The notes beneath the pieces were generated by a model. It was not told the origin of the DNA and searched no databases. It saw only the letters and a program-made list of their open reading frames with translations. A DNA stretch of 38,474 bases from a virus, in the IMG/VR virus record IMGVR_UViG_3300013126_000091, positions 1-38,474 of that record. One strand, given 5' to 3'. This document shows positions 29,615 to 37,930 of this stretch, in pieces; position 1 is the first letter of the stretch; each line of letters begins with the position of its first letter. The translations under genes and the position numbers were made by a program.

Positions 29615-30562
29615 TTGGACAAAAAAGTTTTCGATTTAGTGTATGAAAAATGGAAAGAATACGGAAAAGGTAATACTCCATTTTGGCAGAATCTAGCTAC
29701 AGAAATGGGTTATCCGTCTGGTGAAGTTTTACGTTCTTCATTTAAACGTGAAAGAAAGAAACTTGAAACAGAAAAAGATAGCGATAATTCAGATTCTAAA
29801 TTTCCTAAAATTCTTTTATTAGATATTGAAACAACACCTTTAGTAGTTTTCTCTTGGGGTGTTTACGATCAAAAAATCATGCCTGATGCTGTTATACATG
29901 ATTGGTTCATGTTATCATGGTCTGGAAAATGGTTGTTCGATCATAAAGCGTTTTCTGAGGTTTTAAAACCAGAAGAAGTTTTGAATAAAGATGATAAAAG
30001 AATTGTTGAGAAAGTATGGAAAGTTTTGGATGAGGCAGATATTGTTATAACGTATAACGGTGTAAATTTTGATATGAAAAGAATGAATACAAGGTTTTTA
30101 TATCATGGTTTACAACCACCTACTCCTTATAGAAATATTGATCTTTATCAAACTGCGAAAAGCACATTTGGATTTACTTCTAACAAATTAGACTTTGTTA
30201 ATAAATTCCTAAATCTTAGACACAAAATTCATACAGGATTTGATCTTTGGGTAGATTGTTACAATGGCAAAAAAGAGGCACTGAAATTAATCGACAAGTA
30301 TAATATCAATGATGTTGTTATCCTTGAGGATTTATATGTTAAACTTAGACCCTGGATTAAGAACCATCCTAATATTAGCGTTTATCAAGAAATTGATGAA
30401 CCTCAGTGTCCTAATTGTGGTTCTATGAATTTAGAGGAAAAGAATTATCAGTACACGAATAGTGCTAAATATGCTAGTTATCGTTGTGAATGTGGTTGTA
30501 TTTGTAGGGGAAAAAGTAACCAGCTAACAAAAGATAAGAAGTCTGTTTTGCTGGTTAAATAA
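29615..30562 (+). CDS. DEDDy-type 3'-5' exonuclease with zinc ribbon
   Basis: 315 residues with TTG start after GGAGGAAG. N-terminal 45 residues form a small helical, probably DNA-binding segment. The RNase H-like exonuclease core shows motif I Leu-Leu-Asp-Ile-Glu-Thr-Thr (about 70), motif II Tyr-Asn-Gly-Val-Asn-Phe-Asp (about 147) and motif III Tyr-Asn-Ile-Asn-Asp (about 230), giving D-E-D-D with Tyr. A C-terminal Cys-Pro-Asn-Cys ... Cys-Glu-Cys-Gly-Cys zinc ribbon follows. Such enzymes degrade single-stranded or nicked nucleic acid in phage replication or recombination; substrate not determinable here. Confidence 0.85.
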   Translation: MDKKVFDLVYEKWKEYGKGNTPFWQNLATEMGYPSGEVLRSSFKRERKKLETEKDSDNSDSKFPKILLLDIETTPLVVFSWGVYDQKIMPDAVIHDWFMLSWSGKWLFDHKAFSEVLKPEEVLNKDDKRIVEKVWKVLDEADIVITYNGVNFDMKRMNTRFLYHGLQPPTPYRNIDLYQTAKSTFGFTSNKLDFVNKFLNLRHKIHTGFDLWVDCYNGKKEALKLIDKYNINDVVILEDLYVKLRPWIKNHPNISVYQEIDEPQCPNCGSMNLEEKNYQYTNSAKYASYRCECGCICRGKSNQLTKDKKSVLLVK

Positions 30563-30575
30563 AACCAGCTTTCTC

Positions 30576-30648
30576 GCTGGTGTAACTCAATTGGCAGAGT
30601 ATCCGCTTTGTAAGCGGGTGGTTATGGGTTCGAGTCCCTTTGCCAGCT
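30576..30648 (+). tRNA. tRNA-Thr (UGU)
   Basis: Cloverleaf built by eye: acceptor GCTGGTG with TGCCAGC (two wobble pairs), D arm ACTC/GAGT, anticodon stem TCCGC/GCGGG with loop TTTGTAA (anticodon TGT, 30609-30611), T loop TTCGAGT with one mismatch in its stem. CCA is not encoded. It would read ACA and other ACN codons, which are very common in the adjacent fibre genes. It lies between the exonuclease and a terminase-region gene; the next RBS starts three bases after it. Confidence 0.92.
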
Positions 30649-30661
30649 TATAGGTGAAAAA

Positions 30662-31648
30662 ATGGTTATTAAAAAAGAAGTCGTTGACGGAAGGGAACTT
30701 TTGAACGATGACGAATTTTCAAAATTAAAAGAAAATACTAAGAAATTTAATTATTGTAGAAGATGTGAAAAAGTTAAGGATAGGAAATTTTTTAGTAAAA
30801 GTTTCGATACAGAATTAGATAAAAATGGTTATCTTAGTATTTGTTCGGATTGTTTGGATGATATTTTTAAAAGATACATGATTGCCGAATATAATAACAT
30901 GAATAGAGTTATTTTGAAAATGTGTCGTATGACTAATACTAAATATGAAGAATCTGCAATAACAACTGCTAAAGAAATCTACAGAACTAAAAATAGAGAT
31001 ATTTTTGAAGGTGGGTTTTTTGTAACATATAGAGCGCAATTGAAGTTTGCTGTTGGACACCCCACTGATAGTGTCAAATTTGGCGATCTAACTTTTGTAG
31101 AACCAATGAATTTCAAATCAAATGATGAAATTTATGCTGATGAGGATTTGTCAGATAATTGGGGTACTGGTTATGAATATGAAGATTATCAGTTTCTTGA
31201 AAAAGAGTATGACAAGTGGACTAAGACACACAAATCTGATACTATGGCTGAAAAAACACTTCTACGAGAGATTTGTTGGAAACAATATGAAATTCGTAAA
31301 GCTAGAATTGAAGCTAAAAGTACGAGTTCTTTAGTTAAGGAACTTCAAGATTTGATGAAAACTGCAAGTATTGACCCCGCTAAGACAAGTATTGCTGGAA
31401 GTGGAAAAAGTCAAGATACCTTTTCTGCCTTTATAAAGACAATCGAAGAAAATGAACCTGCTGACTATTATAAAGATAGAGAATTATTTAAGGATTATGA
31501 TAACATAGATTATTATTTTAAGAAGTTTATAACTAGGCCATTGAAAACATTTTTGGGGTTATCAAGAGATTTTAACGCTACAGAAGAAAACGATTTTGAC
31601 AATATTGATGTTGAAGAATCTGTTTCTGAGGCAATAGAAAATGCCTAG
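30662..31648 (+). CDS. Candidate small terminase subunit, zinc-binding (328 aa)
   Basis: An N-terminal zinc knuckle pair (Cys-Arg-Arg-Cys at about 33-36 and Cys-Ser-Asp-Cys at about 60-63) is followed by a helical region and a glutamate-rich C-terminus. It overlaps the large terminase start by 8 bases, the usual position of TerS, which recognises phage DNA for packaging. No direct family signature was recognised, so the call is by position and architecture. Confidence 0.6.
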   Translation: MVIKKEVVDGRELLNDDEFSKLKENTKKFNYCRRCEKVKDRKFFSKSFDTELDKNGYLSICSDCLDDIFKRYMIAEYNNMNRVILKMCRMTNTKYEESAITTAKEIYRTKNRDIFEGGFFVTYRAQLKFAVGHPTDSVKFGDLTFVEPMNFKSNDEIYADEDLSDNWGTGYEYEDYQFLEKEYDKWTKTHKSDTMAEKTLLREICWKQYEIRKARIEAKSTSSLVKELQDLMKTASIDPAKTSIAGSGKSQDTFSAFIKTIEENEPADYYKDRELFKDYDNIDYYFKKFITRPLKTFLGLSRDFNATEENDFDNIDVEESVSEAIENA

Positions 31649-32908
31649 TTATAATAATTTTGTAAATAGTACAAAAAATAATTCTAAAAAAACAGATGTT
31701 TTTGTACAAAAAAAAGATATGGTGAAACATGATGATCTTGAGGAAGAAAGAAAAGAAAGATTTAAAAGATGGATAACATTTTTTAGAAGAAATCCTCATA
31801 GGTTAATTGAAACATATTTTGGTATAAAATTATTCCCATTTCAGATATTGATGATTTGGATATTGCAAAGGTCTAATTTAGCATATATAGTGGCAAGTAG
31901 AGCGGCAGGAAAGTCCTGGCTTATCGCTATATGGAGTCTAACATTATCTGTTTTATACCCTGGTATAAAGATAGTTATATGTGCAAGAACTCTGAAACAG
32001 GGTGGAATTATCCTAAGTGAAAAATTGGTATCTCTCAGGGATTCTTTTCAGAATGTTGCAAGAGAAATAAGGAGTATTACTACAAACTCAAATACTTACG
32101 AAGCAATATTTCATAATGGTTCAACAATAAAAGTTGTTCCTAGTAGTGAAAATTCGAGAGGTAATCGCGCGAATTATATCATCGTTGAAGAATCTCGGCT
32201 TGTACCTCAAGATATTCTTGAACAGGTAATCAAGCCTTTTTTGTTTACTCGTATGCCTCCATATAGACTGAAAGATGAATATGCGAATGACCCACTTCTA
32301 AAAGAAGAAGGCGTTATATCGTATATTACAAGTGCTGGATACAAAATAGAATATTGGTACAATTATGTTAAGAATTGTATCAAACGTATGAATGACGGTG
32401 ATGAGACAGCAAATTTCTTAGCATTAGATTATAATATATCAGTATTTCATAATATTAAAACTATGGAAATGATTAAAAACGAAATGTCAGATAATAACCC
32501 TCTTACAGTTCAGATGGAATATTACAATATACCATCAGGTTCGTCTGGTAAATCTTATTTTAAGACAACTTTCTTTACAAGGAATATTAAACGATCTTTT
32601 TATCCTCAAAAAGAGGATACTTATGATAAAAAGAATCCTTATAATATCAAACCTGTTGAGGGTGAGATTAGACTTGTTTCTGTTGATATTGCTACAAGAG
32701 CAAATAAAGCAAACGACAATTCTATTATAAGTTGTATAAGGTTAATACCTCAAAACGGTAGAGGTTATGAGAGACATTTGGTTTATATGGAATCACATAA
32801 AGGTGCAAATACACTTGTTCAAGCCAAGAGAATAAAACAAGCCTTTTACGATTTTGCTCCTAATGGTGAAAATGCTTATATTGTGTTGGATTTGCAACAA
32901 GTCGGGGT
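31641..32908 (+). CDS. Large terminase subunit, exon 1
   Basis: ATPase and first half of the nuclease of TerL. Walker A-like Ser-Arg-Ala-Ala-Gly-Lys-Ser at about 90, Walker B Tyr-Ile-Ile-Val-Glu-Glu at about 180, then the RNase H-like nuclease with first Asp in Val-Ser-Val-Asp-Ile-Ala (about 350) and second Asp in Ile-Val-Leu-Asp-Leu-Gln (about 415). Exon 1 ends GGGGT; the unspliced frame would stop at 32927. Spliced length is 610 residues. TerL cuts concatemers and drives DNA into proheads. Confidence 0.92.
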
Positions 32909-33994
32909 AAAATATTTGCCCTCCTGAGTGGTGACGCACAGGGAATAAATTGCTGAATTAAGCGGGAAAGCTGAGATGCCAACCCGAACCGAAGGCTAGA
33001 AGTAGTCAGGGGCAGAGCGTAGGTTTTGAAATAATAAACCCAAGAGTCAGCAATATCTTTTTAGGAGTGTGTTAATATATGTTATTGAGTGAAACAGTTT
33101 TTACAAAATGGAATTCCAGAACAAAAAAATATTATGAGGATTTTGGATATGTATATACTTTTATGGGAGATTCTCTTGAGGTAAAAGTTGAACATTTAAA
33201 AAAATCAAGCATGGAAATTGTTTTGGTTAGATGTGATTATTGCGGAATTGAGATGGAAATGACATTTTCCAACAGAAACAAAAAAGAAGATGTTGATAGT
33301 CCAGATGCGTGTATTCATTGCGTTAACAAGAAAGCATCTGTAACGATGCTTAAACGCTACGGAGAAACGAACGCTTTTTTTATAGAGGAATTCCGAGAAA
33401 AAGCGAAAGCAACAAATATTGAAAAGTATGGTGTTGAAAATCCTTTTCAATCGGAAGAAATAAAAGAAAAAATAATTGAATCTAATCTTAAAAAATATGG
33501 TAAAAAAAATTTTACTCAAACTAAAGAATACATAGAGAAAACAAAGAAAACCAGCATTTCTAAATATGGAAAAGAAAGCTGGATGCTTACAGATGAAGCC
33601 AAACAAAGATTTAGTGGAGAAAACAGTCCTGTTTGGAAGGGCGGAATACACGATGAAAGATGGGACAGAGTTCAACCTATATATAAAAAATGGAGGACTA
33701 GCGTTTTTGAACGCGATCATTTCTTGTGTGTATGTTGTGATCAACACCCCACTTACCTAGAAGCGCATCATCTTGTAAATTGGAACACAAATATTGATGA
33801 AAGATATAATGTCAATAATGGTGTAACACTTTGCAGAAAATGTCATACAAACTTTCATAGAGAGTATGGAAAAAGAAATAACACGCCAGAACAATTTTAC
33901 GAATTTGTTCAAAAAGATAAAAATGTACGCCGAACTAAGGAGAATTGAATCCTTAGAATACAAGGATAAAAAACTTTGTAGATAACAAAAATTG
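32909..33994 (+). mobile_element. Group I intron (IA-like) with HNH endonuclease in the terminase gene
   Basis: 1086 nt, ending in G. P1: GGGGT (32904-32908) with GCCCT, U-G at the splice site. P3: ATTGCTGA (32949-32956) with TCAGCAAT (33047-33054). P7: GCGTA (33017-33021) with TACGC (33926-33930). A hairpin GGTTT/AAACC (33022-33040) fits P7.1, typical of subgroup IA. P9: CTAAGGA/TCCTTAG (33935-33956). The HNH gene fills the P8 loop, and its 3' end contributes the P7 strand. Splicing restores Gly-Val-Ser-Ile-Phe-Asp. Confidence 0.85.
33079..33948 (+). CDS. Intron-encoded HNH homing endonuclease
   Basis: 289 residues. N-terminal Cys-x-x-Cys pairs (Cys-Asp-Tyr-Cys at about 52 and Cys-Ile-His-Cys) form a zinc finger; then at least four repeats of the form Lys-Tyr-Gly-x-x-Asn/Ser ... 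Lys (about 95-175), a spacer module seen in phage HNH enzymes; then the HNH domain (about 215-270): Cys-Val-Cys-Cys, Ala-His-His-Leu-Val, Asn-Asn-Gly-Val-Thr-Leu-Cys-Arg-Lys-Cys-His-Thr-Asn-Phe-His. It would cut intronless terL alleles to spread the intron. RBS AGGAG eleven bases upstream. Confidence 0.92.
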   Translation: MLLSETVFTKWNSRTKKYYEDFGYVYTFMGDSLEVKVEHLKKSSMEIVLVRCDYCGIEMEMTFSNRNKKEDVDSPDACIHCVNKKASVTMLKRYGETNAFFIEEFREKAKATNIEKYGVENPFQSEEIKEKIIESNLKKYGKKNFTQTKEYIEKTKKTSISKYGKESWMLTDEAKQRFSGENSPVWKGGIHDERWDRVQPIYKKWRTSVFERDHFLCVCCDQHPTYLEAHHLVNWNTNIDERYNVNNGVTLCRKCHTNFHREYGKRNNTPEQFYEFVQKDKNVRRTKEN

Positions 33995-34559
33995 ATCTAT
34001 TTTCGACTCTCTTTCTCAAATTACACAAGATGAGGAAAGAGGTATAAGTTATCCAGCTTTAACAGTAGCATTATTTCCAGATTTTATCAAAGATGAACTT
34101 ATTGATGAATTAGCAACACGAACTTTAGGTGCAAATGCTTCACCAAAGATATTTCCTATTCTTGCTACTCAAAATCTGAATAGTCAAATTGCTGTTTCTT
34201 TCAGATCAGCATTGCAAAAAAAATTATGGAATTTCTTAACCTCAGAAACAGAGGCAGAAGAATTTCTAATTAAAAATAATAAAGAATTTTTAAATGACCC
34301 CAATGATTCTACGAATTATGGGTTTTTTATGAATCCTTATGTACAAACAAGTTTGTTCATATCAGAAACAATCAATCTCGATATGATGTTGACAAACGGT
34401 TTTATTAAATTAAGTGAAAAACCAAACACTTATAAAGACAGATACACTTCTGTTTCCTATGGTAATTGGGTTGCTTCTTATTTTGACCAATTTATTTTGA
34501 AAGAGAAAAGTTCTGATAGTGATTGGGATGTTTTGCAACGAATTACTATTATTTCATAG
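33995..34559 (+). CDS. Large terminase subunit, exon 2
   Basis: Begins mid-codon (A completes GTA, Val) and continues Ser-Ile-Phe-Asp-Ser-Leu-Ser ... Asp-Glu-Glu-Arg-Gly-Ile-Ser-Tyr-Pro-Ala-Leu, the typical TerL sequence after the second nuclease Asp. The remaining residues form the C-terminal nuclease region, with Glu/Lys-rich helices. Exon 1 (1268 nt) plus exon 2 (565 nt) gives exactly 611 codons. An internal ATG at 34212 is not a gene start. Confidence 0.9.
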
Positions 34560-34567
34560 GAGGTTAT

Positions 34568-34738
34568 ATGAGTGTTATGATTCCTTATAACGTGCCTGAT
34601 TATTTGGCACTATCAACTGATGTTGTCGATAACAAAATTGAAGGTGCTACTATTGTTGGTGCTAAAGTTTATCTGACAGATACACAAACATGGAAAATTA
34701 TTCTTGTGGATTTAACTTTAGGAGATTTTACATTATGA
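34568..34738 (+). CDS. Small paralogue of the discoidin protein N-terminus (56 aa)
   Basis: 56 residues beginning at ATG 34568 after GGAGGTTAT. It shares with the first 55 residues of the next protein the pattern Asn-x-Pro-x-Tyr-x-x-x-x-Ser, and Tyr-Leu-Thr-Asp-Thr-Gln-Thr-Trp-Lys is identical. It ends within the start of the next gene (ATGA overlap at 34735). Probably a tandem duplicate of a virion-attachment or oligomerisation module. Confidence 0.75.
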   Translation: MSVMIPYNVPDYLALSTDVVDNKIEGATIVGAKVYLTDTQTWKIILVDLTLGDFTL

Positions 34739-35526
34739 CATTATTACAAGTTCCTCATAATACACCTTATTTTATTGCAACATCATCTGAAATTGTTGGT
34801 GGTTATTTTAGTGGTACTGATATTCCCGGAAGTTTGATTTATCTTACTGACACGCAAACTTGGAAAGTTGTTACTGCTGATTTAACTTGTGCTGATTATG
34901 TGTTACCTGTCGGTGGTACAGGTGGCGGAGTTGATGCAAACGGTGTTCTATCAATACCTTTTGGTGTTCCTCCAACAATTCCAGTTGCAAATACAATTCT
35001 TTTATATGCAGATTATGTTAGCAATACAATAACTGAAATTCCAATAATGACATCGAACACAACTCCGTCAGGTGTTGCTTTTGCATCAGAAGCATTTAGT
35101 GGGAATCCAGCTTATTATGCTTTTAATTCTGGAACTCCTGGTTGGGAAAGTAATGGTGGTTCTGCACCTTGGGTTTTAGGATACCAATTTACAAGTGGAA
35201 AAGTTATACTTAATTATTCTGTATTGGCTTTTTCCGCTTTCTCATTTCCAACAAGGTGTCCTGCTTCGTGGACTTTTGAAGGCTCAAATAATGGAACAAG
35301 TTACACAGTATTGGATACAGTAAATAATTTTACCTTTTCCTCACAATCAATTTGGTATGAATTTCCATTTTTAAACAGCACATCCTATACTTATTACAGA
35401 ATGAATATAAGTGCAAACGCTGGAGATCAGTATTGTGGTGTTGGTGGATTGAGAATGTTTACAGCAAGTAACATTATTAAACTTCACGTTCTGAGTCCTG
35501 ATGGAACAGTAACAGTAGTAGCATAA
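34735..35526 (+). CDS. Discoidin-like (F5/8 type C) virion protein (263 aa)
   Basis: Residues 1-55 repeat the preceding small protein; a Gly-rich linker (about 62-72) follows. Residues about 105-250 look like a discoidin/F5/8C carbohydrate-binding domain: Ala-Phe-Ser-Gly-Asn-Pro-Ala-Tyr-Tyr-Ala-Phe, Gly-Trp-Glu-Ser-Asn-Gly, Pro-Ala-Ser-Trp-Thr-Phe-Glu-Gly-Ser-Asn-Asn-Gly and Tyr-Tyr-Arg-Met-Asn-Ile. It lies between terminase and portal, a common place for head-decoration or fibre proteins, and might bind host or mucosal glycans. RBS TAGGAGATT. Confidence 0.78.
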   Translation: MTLLQVPHNTPYFIATSSEIVGGYFSGTDIPGSLIYLTDTQTWKVVTADLTCADYVLPVGGTGGGVDANGVLSIPFGVPPTIPVANTILLYADYVSNTITEIPIMTSNTTPSGVAFASEAFSGNPAYYAFNSGTPGWESNGGSAPWVLGYQFTSGKVILNYSVLAFSAFSFPTRCPASWTFEGSNNGTSYTVLDTVNNFTFSSQSIWYEFPFLNSTSYTYYRMNISANAGDQYCGVGGLRMFTASNIIKLHVLSPDGTVTVVA

Positions 35527-35558
35527 AAAATCTTCACAGAAAGGAGGTATAAAATCCT

Positions 35559-37175
35559 TTGGCTAGAAGTATAAAAAATAAAACAATAGAAAATTTAACA
35601 GAACAAGAAGTTTGGGATGTAATCGAATTTGCAAGAAATATGCAAGGTGGCTTTTATGGTTCTAATATTTTAAATCCAGACCTTGTAAATCAAAGATTAA
35701 AAGATGTAAGTTTAAATCCTTTATTTCCAACATCTGATGGATTGGAAAAAGCATTACAAGACCCTAAAAATAGCGAAATAGCATTACAAGGTTATAGTGA
35801 GTCATTTGAATTGACATCCCAACCTTATAAGAGACTACTTTCTTATCTTGCTAATATGCTTGCTTTTGATCTTACATACACTTGTTTAAATGCAGAAGAA
35901 TCAGATTATAAATCTCCACAATATAAAAAAGATTTGAAAGTTATTGAAAACTTTATTGATTCTTTTGATTATAAAAAAGAATTTTTATTAGCAACTAAAC
36001 AAATGCTTAGAAATGAATTATTTGTTTGTTCACCTAGATTTGATGGTAAGAGAGTTGTTTTACAGGAATTACCAGCATCTCCACAGTATACAAAGATTAC
36101 TGGAAGATGGGATTATGGTTTTCTTATCAGTATGAGTTTTTATTGGTTCTTACTTCCGGGTGTAGACCCAAATATGTACTCACCTTTTTTCAAACGTAAA
36201 TTCAATGATTTATTCAGTGGTATTGACGGTAAAGCTATTCAACAATATATTCCAAGTATTTCGCCGTATGATAGAGGTGATTCTTCTTGGGTTTACTGGC
36301 AAGACTTACCAGTAACGGAAAGTTGGGCTTTTAAACTAGATAGTTCTTTAGCTACAAGAATACCTTATTTTAGTCCTTTGATGAATGATCTTCAAATACA
36401 AGGAATAATGCGTAATCTACAAAAGAATATCAATATGGCGGCAGCTTCAAAGATTTTGACTGGTGAAGTTCCGATGTTGAATGAAGCTAAAGCAAGTGTT
36501 AAAGATATGATTGCCATTAATCCAGAACTTTTAGGTAAGTTTATGGGTTTGGTAAAATCAGCGTTAGGTGATTCTATCAGAATTGCATCAGCACCTTTGA
36601 AAAATATGACACCGATAAGTTTCGATGCTCAAACAGATATATATGACAGTTATTTAAAAACTGCTATGGCTACATCTGGTATCAATAGTAATTTAATATT
36701 TTCAAGTAATATAAAACCAAATGCTGTTGAGACAAGATTATCTTTAGAAACTGATGAGCAATTGATGTATATGGCATTATACAGTCAATTTAACGATTTT
36801 ATGAATTATCATGCAAATCGGTTTACTAAAAAATTCAAATGGGATTTTCAATTTGAAGGTACTAACTTTTTTACCAACAGACAAGACAGATATGATAAGG
36901 CTATAGCACTTGCACAGCAAGGAATTGTTTTACCTCAAAAAATTGCGGCTTCTGTCGGAATGAAACCACATCACTTATACAAACAACTCATGGAAGCTAA
37001 AGCTAGTGGATTTGGTGATTTGCTAGTTCCTTTATTGCCTCCAAATTATGCTATTGGTGCTAATGGTGAAGGAGATTCTTCCAAGTCTACAATTGGGGAA
37101 AAAGGTAGACCAAAAATGAAGGATTCGGAAGTTAGCGATTCTGGTTCTGGTTCAAGAGAAACCAGAGGAAATTAG
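35559..37175 (+). CDS. Portal protein (538 aa)
   Basis: TTG start ten bases after AAGGAGGT. Size, position after terminase and sequence features fit a portal: an N-terminal helical/beta wing region with Tyr-Lys-Arg-Leu-Leu-Ser-Tyr-Leu-Ala-Asn-Met-Leu (about 90-102), a central stem region and long C-terminal helices, e.g. Asn-Ala-Val-Glu-Thr-Arg-Leu-Ser-Leu-Glu-Thr-Asp. The last 30 residues are Ser/Gly-rich and charged. Twelve copies would form the DNA gate of the head. Confidence 0.85.
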   Translation: MARSIKNKTIENLTEQEVWDVIEFARNMQGGFYGSNILNPDLVNQRLKDVSLNPLFPTSDGLEKALQDPKNSEIALQGYSESFELTSQPYKRLLSYLANMLAFDLTYTCLNAEESDYKSPQYKKDLKVIENFIDSFDYKKEFLLATKQMLRNELFVCSPRFDGKRVVLQELPASPQYTKITGRWDYGFLISMSFYWFLLPGVDPNMYSPFFKRKFNDLFSGIDGKAIQQYIPSISPYDRGDSSWVYWQDLPVTESWAFKLDSSLATRIPYFSPLMNDLQIQGIMRNLQKNINMAAASKILTGEVPMLNEAKASVKDMIAINPELLGKFMGLVKSALGDSIRIASAPLKNMTPISFDAQTDIYDSYLKTAMATSGINSNLIFSSNIKPNAVETRLSLETDEQLMYMALYSQFNDFMNYHANRFTKKFKWDFQFEGTNFFTNRQDRYDKAIALAQQGIVLPQKIAASVGMKPHHLYKQLMEAKASGFGDLLVPLLPPNYAIGANGEGDSSKSTIGEKGRPKMKDSEVSDSGSGSRETRGN

Positions 37176-37180
37176 ACTTG

Positions 37181-37205
37181 AATACTATATTGACCGAATA
37201 GTATT
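37181..37205 (+). repeat. 8-bp hairpin between portal and next gene
   Basis: AATACTAT (37181-37188) and ATAGTATT (37198-37205), loop of nine, without a long T run. It may separate expression of the portal from the highly translated gene after it, as a processing site or weak terminator. Confidence 0.6.
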
Positions 37206-37262
37206 ATTTCTTTGTCGGATTTATTCTAAAATTAAGGTTAAATAATAAGGAGATATAAATAT

Positions 37263-37910
37263 ATGGCTCGTTTAACTACTGCTTACAAAAATTCTTTAAA
37301 TAACATGAACACTGCGGCTCAGAGAGCGGCACTTGGTACTCGTATTGATAGTTTGGAATATGGTAGCGTTGCTACGCCTGCTAGTGGCACTCTCACACCC
37401 GCTCCCATTATGATTTATGCAACCACTCCTGCAATTGGTAGTGCAACCGCTACTCACGCGGCTGTCGGTTTACTTGTTGCGGCTCAGGATGTTACAACTG
37501 GCATCACGCAACCCGATTTTCCCCGCATTGTTACCATCAAAGGTAATGGCGCAAATGTAGCTGGAAATGTTGTGATTACAGGTACAGATATTGCTGGCAA
37601 CGCTATTACCGATACTATTGCGGCAAGTGGGTCTAGTGAAGTTTTGGGTACGAAGGCATTTGCAACTATTACAAACATTCATCTTCCCGCTTATGCCGTT
37701 GCTGATACTGAAACAATTTCCATTGGTCGTGGCAACAAAATTGGTATTCCTACCAGAATTAAAAATACTGCTCAGGTTCTAATTAAGAATTTTGATGGTG
37801 CGGCTGATAGTGGTACGGTTACTGCTGGTGCTAGTGTTTCTCAGTCTATTTTTGCGCCAAATGGCACTATGAATGGGACTAAAATCTTAGAACTTTATTT
37901 TGTTGAATAA
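37263..37910 (+). CDS. Ala/Thr-rich virion protein, probable decoration or capsid component (215 aa)
   Basis: Residues 1-45 are helical and polar; the rest is beta-rich and dominated by Ala, Thr, Gly and Ile, with Asp-Ile-Ala-Gly-Asn-Ala-Ile-Thr-Asp-Thr-Ile (about 118-128). Codons differ from neighbours: more GCG, ACC, CGT and GGC, a noticeably higher GC and a strong RBS (AAGGAGATA), all suggesting high expression as for a major structural protein. The size is smaller than usual major capsid proteins. Decoration protein is the best guess. Confidence 0.65.
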   Translation: MARLTTAYKNSLNNMNTAAQRAALGTRIDSLEYGSVATPASGTLTPAPIMIYATTPAIGSATATHAAVGLLVAAQDVTTGITQPDFPRIVTIKGNGANVAGNVVITGTDIAGNAITDTIAASGSSEVLGTKAFATITNIHLPAYAVADTETISIGRGNKIGIPTRIKNTAQVLIKNFDGAADSGTVTAGASVSQSIFAPNGTMNGTKILELYFVE

Positions 37911-37930
37911 ACTCAAATAGGAGGTGATTG

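Noticed and set aside
33205-33747. 180-codon - strand frame under the HNH gene
   Set aside because: Phe/Ile/Lys-rich mirror of an AT-rich coding strand; the + strand HNH motifs are unambiguous.
34212-34559. Separate 115-aa gene after the HNH gene
   Set aside because: Continuous frame from the intron end encodes the terminase C-terminus; this ATG is internal to exon 2.
37928-37930. TTG as the ferritin start
   Set aside because: ATG directly follows at 37931 at proper distance from GGAGGTGAT.
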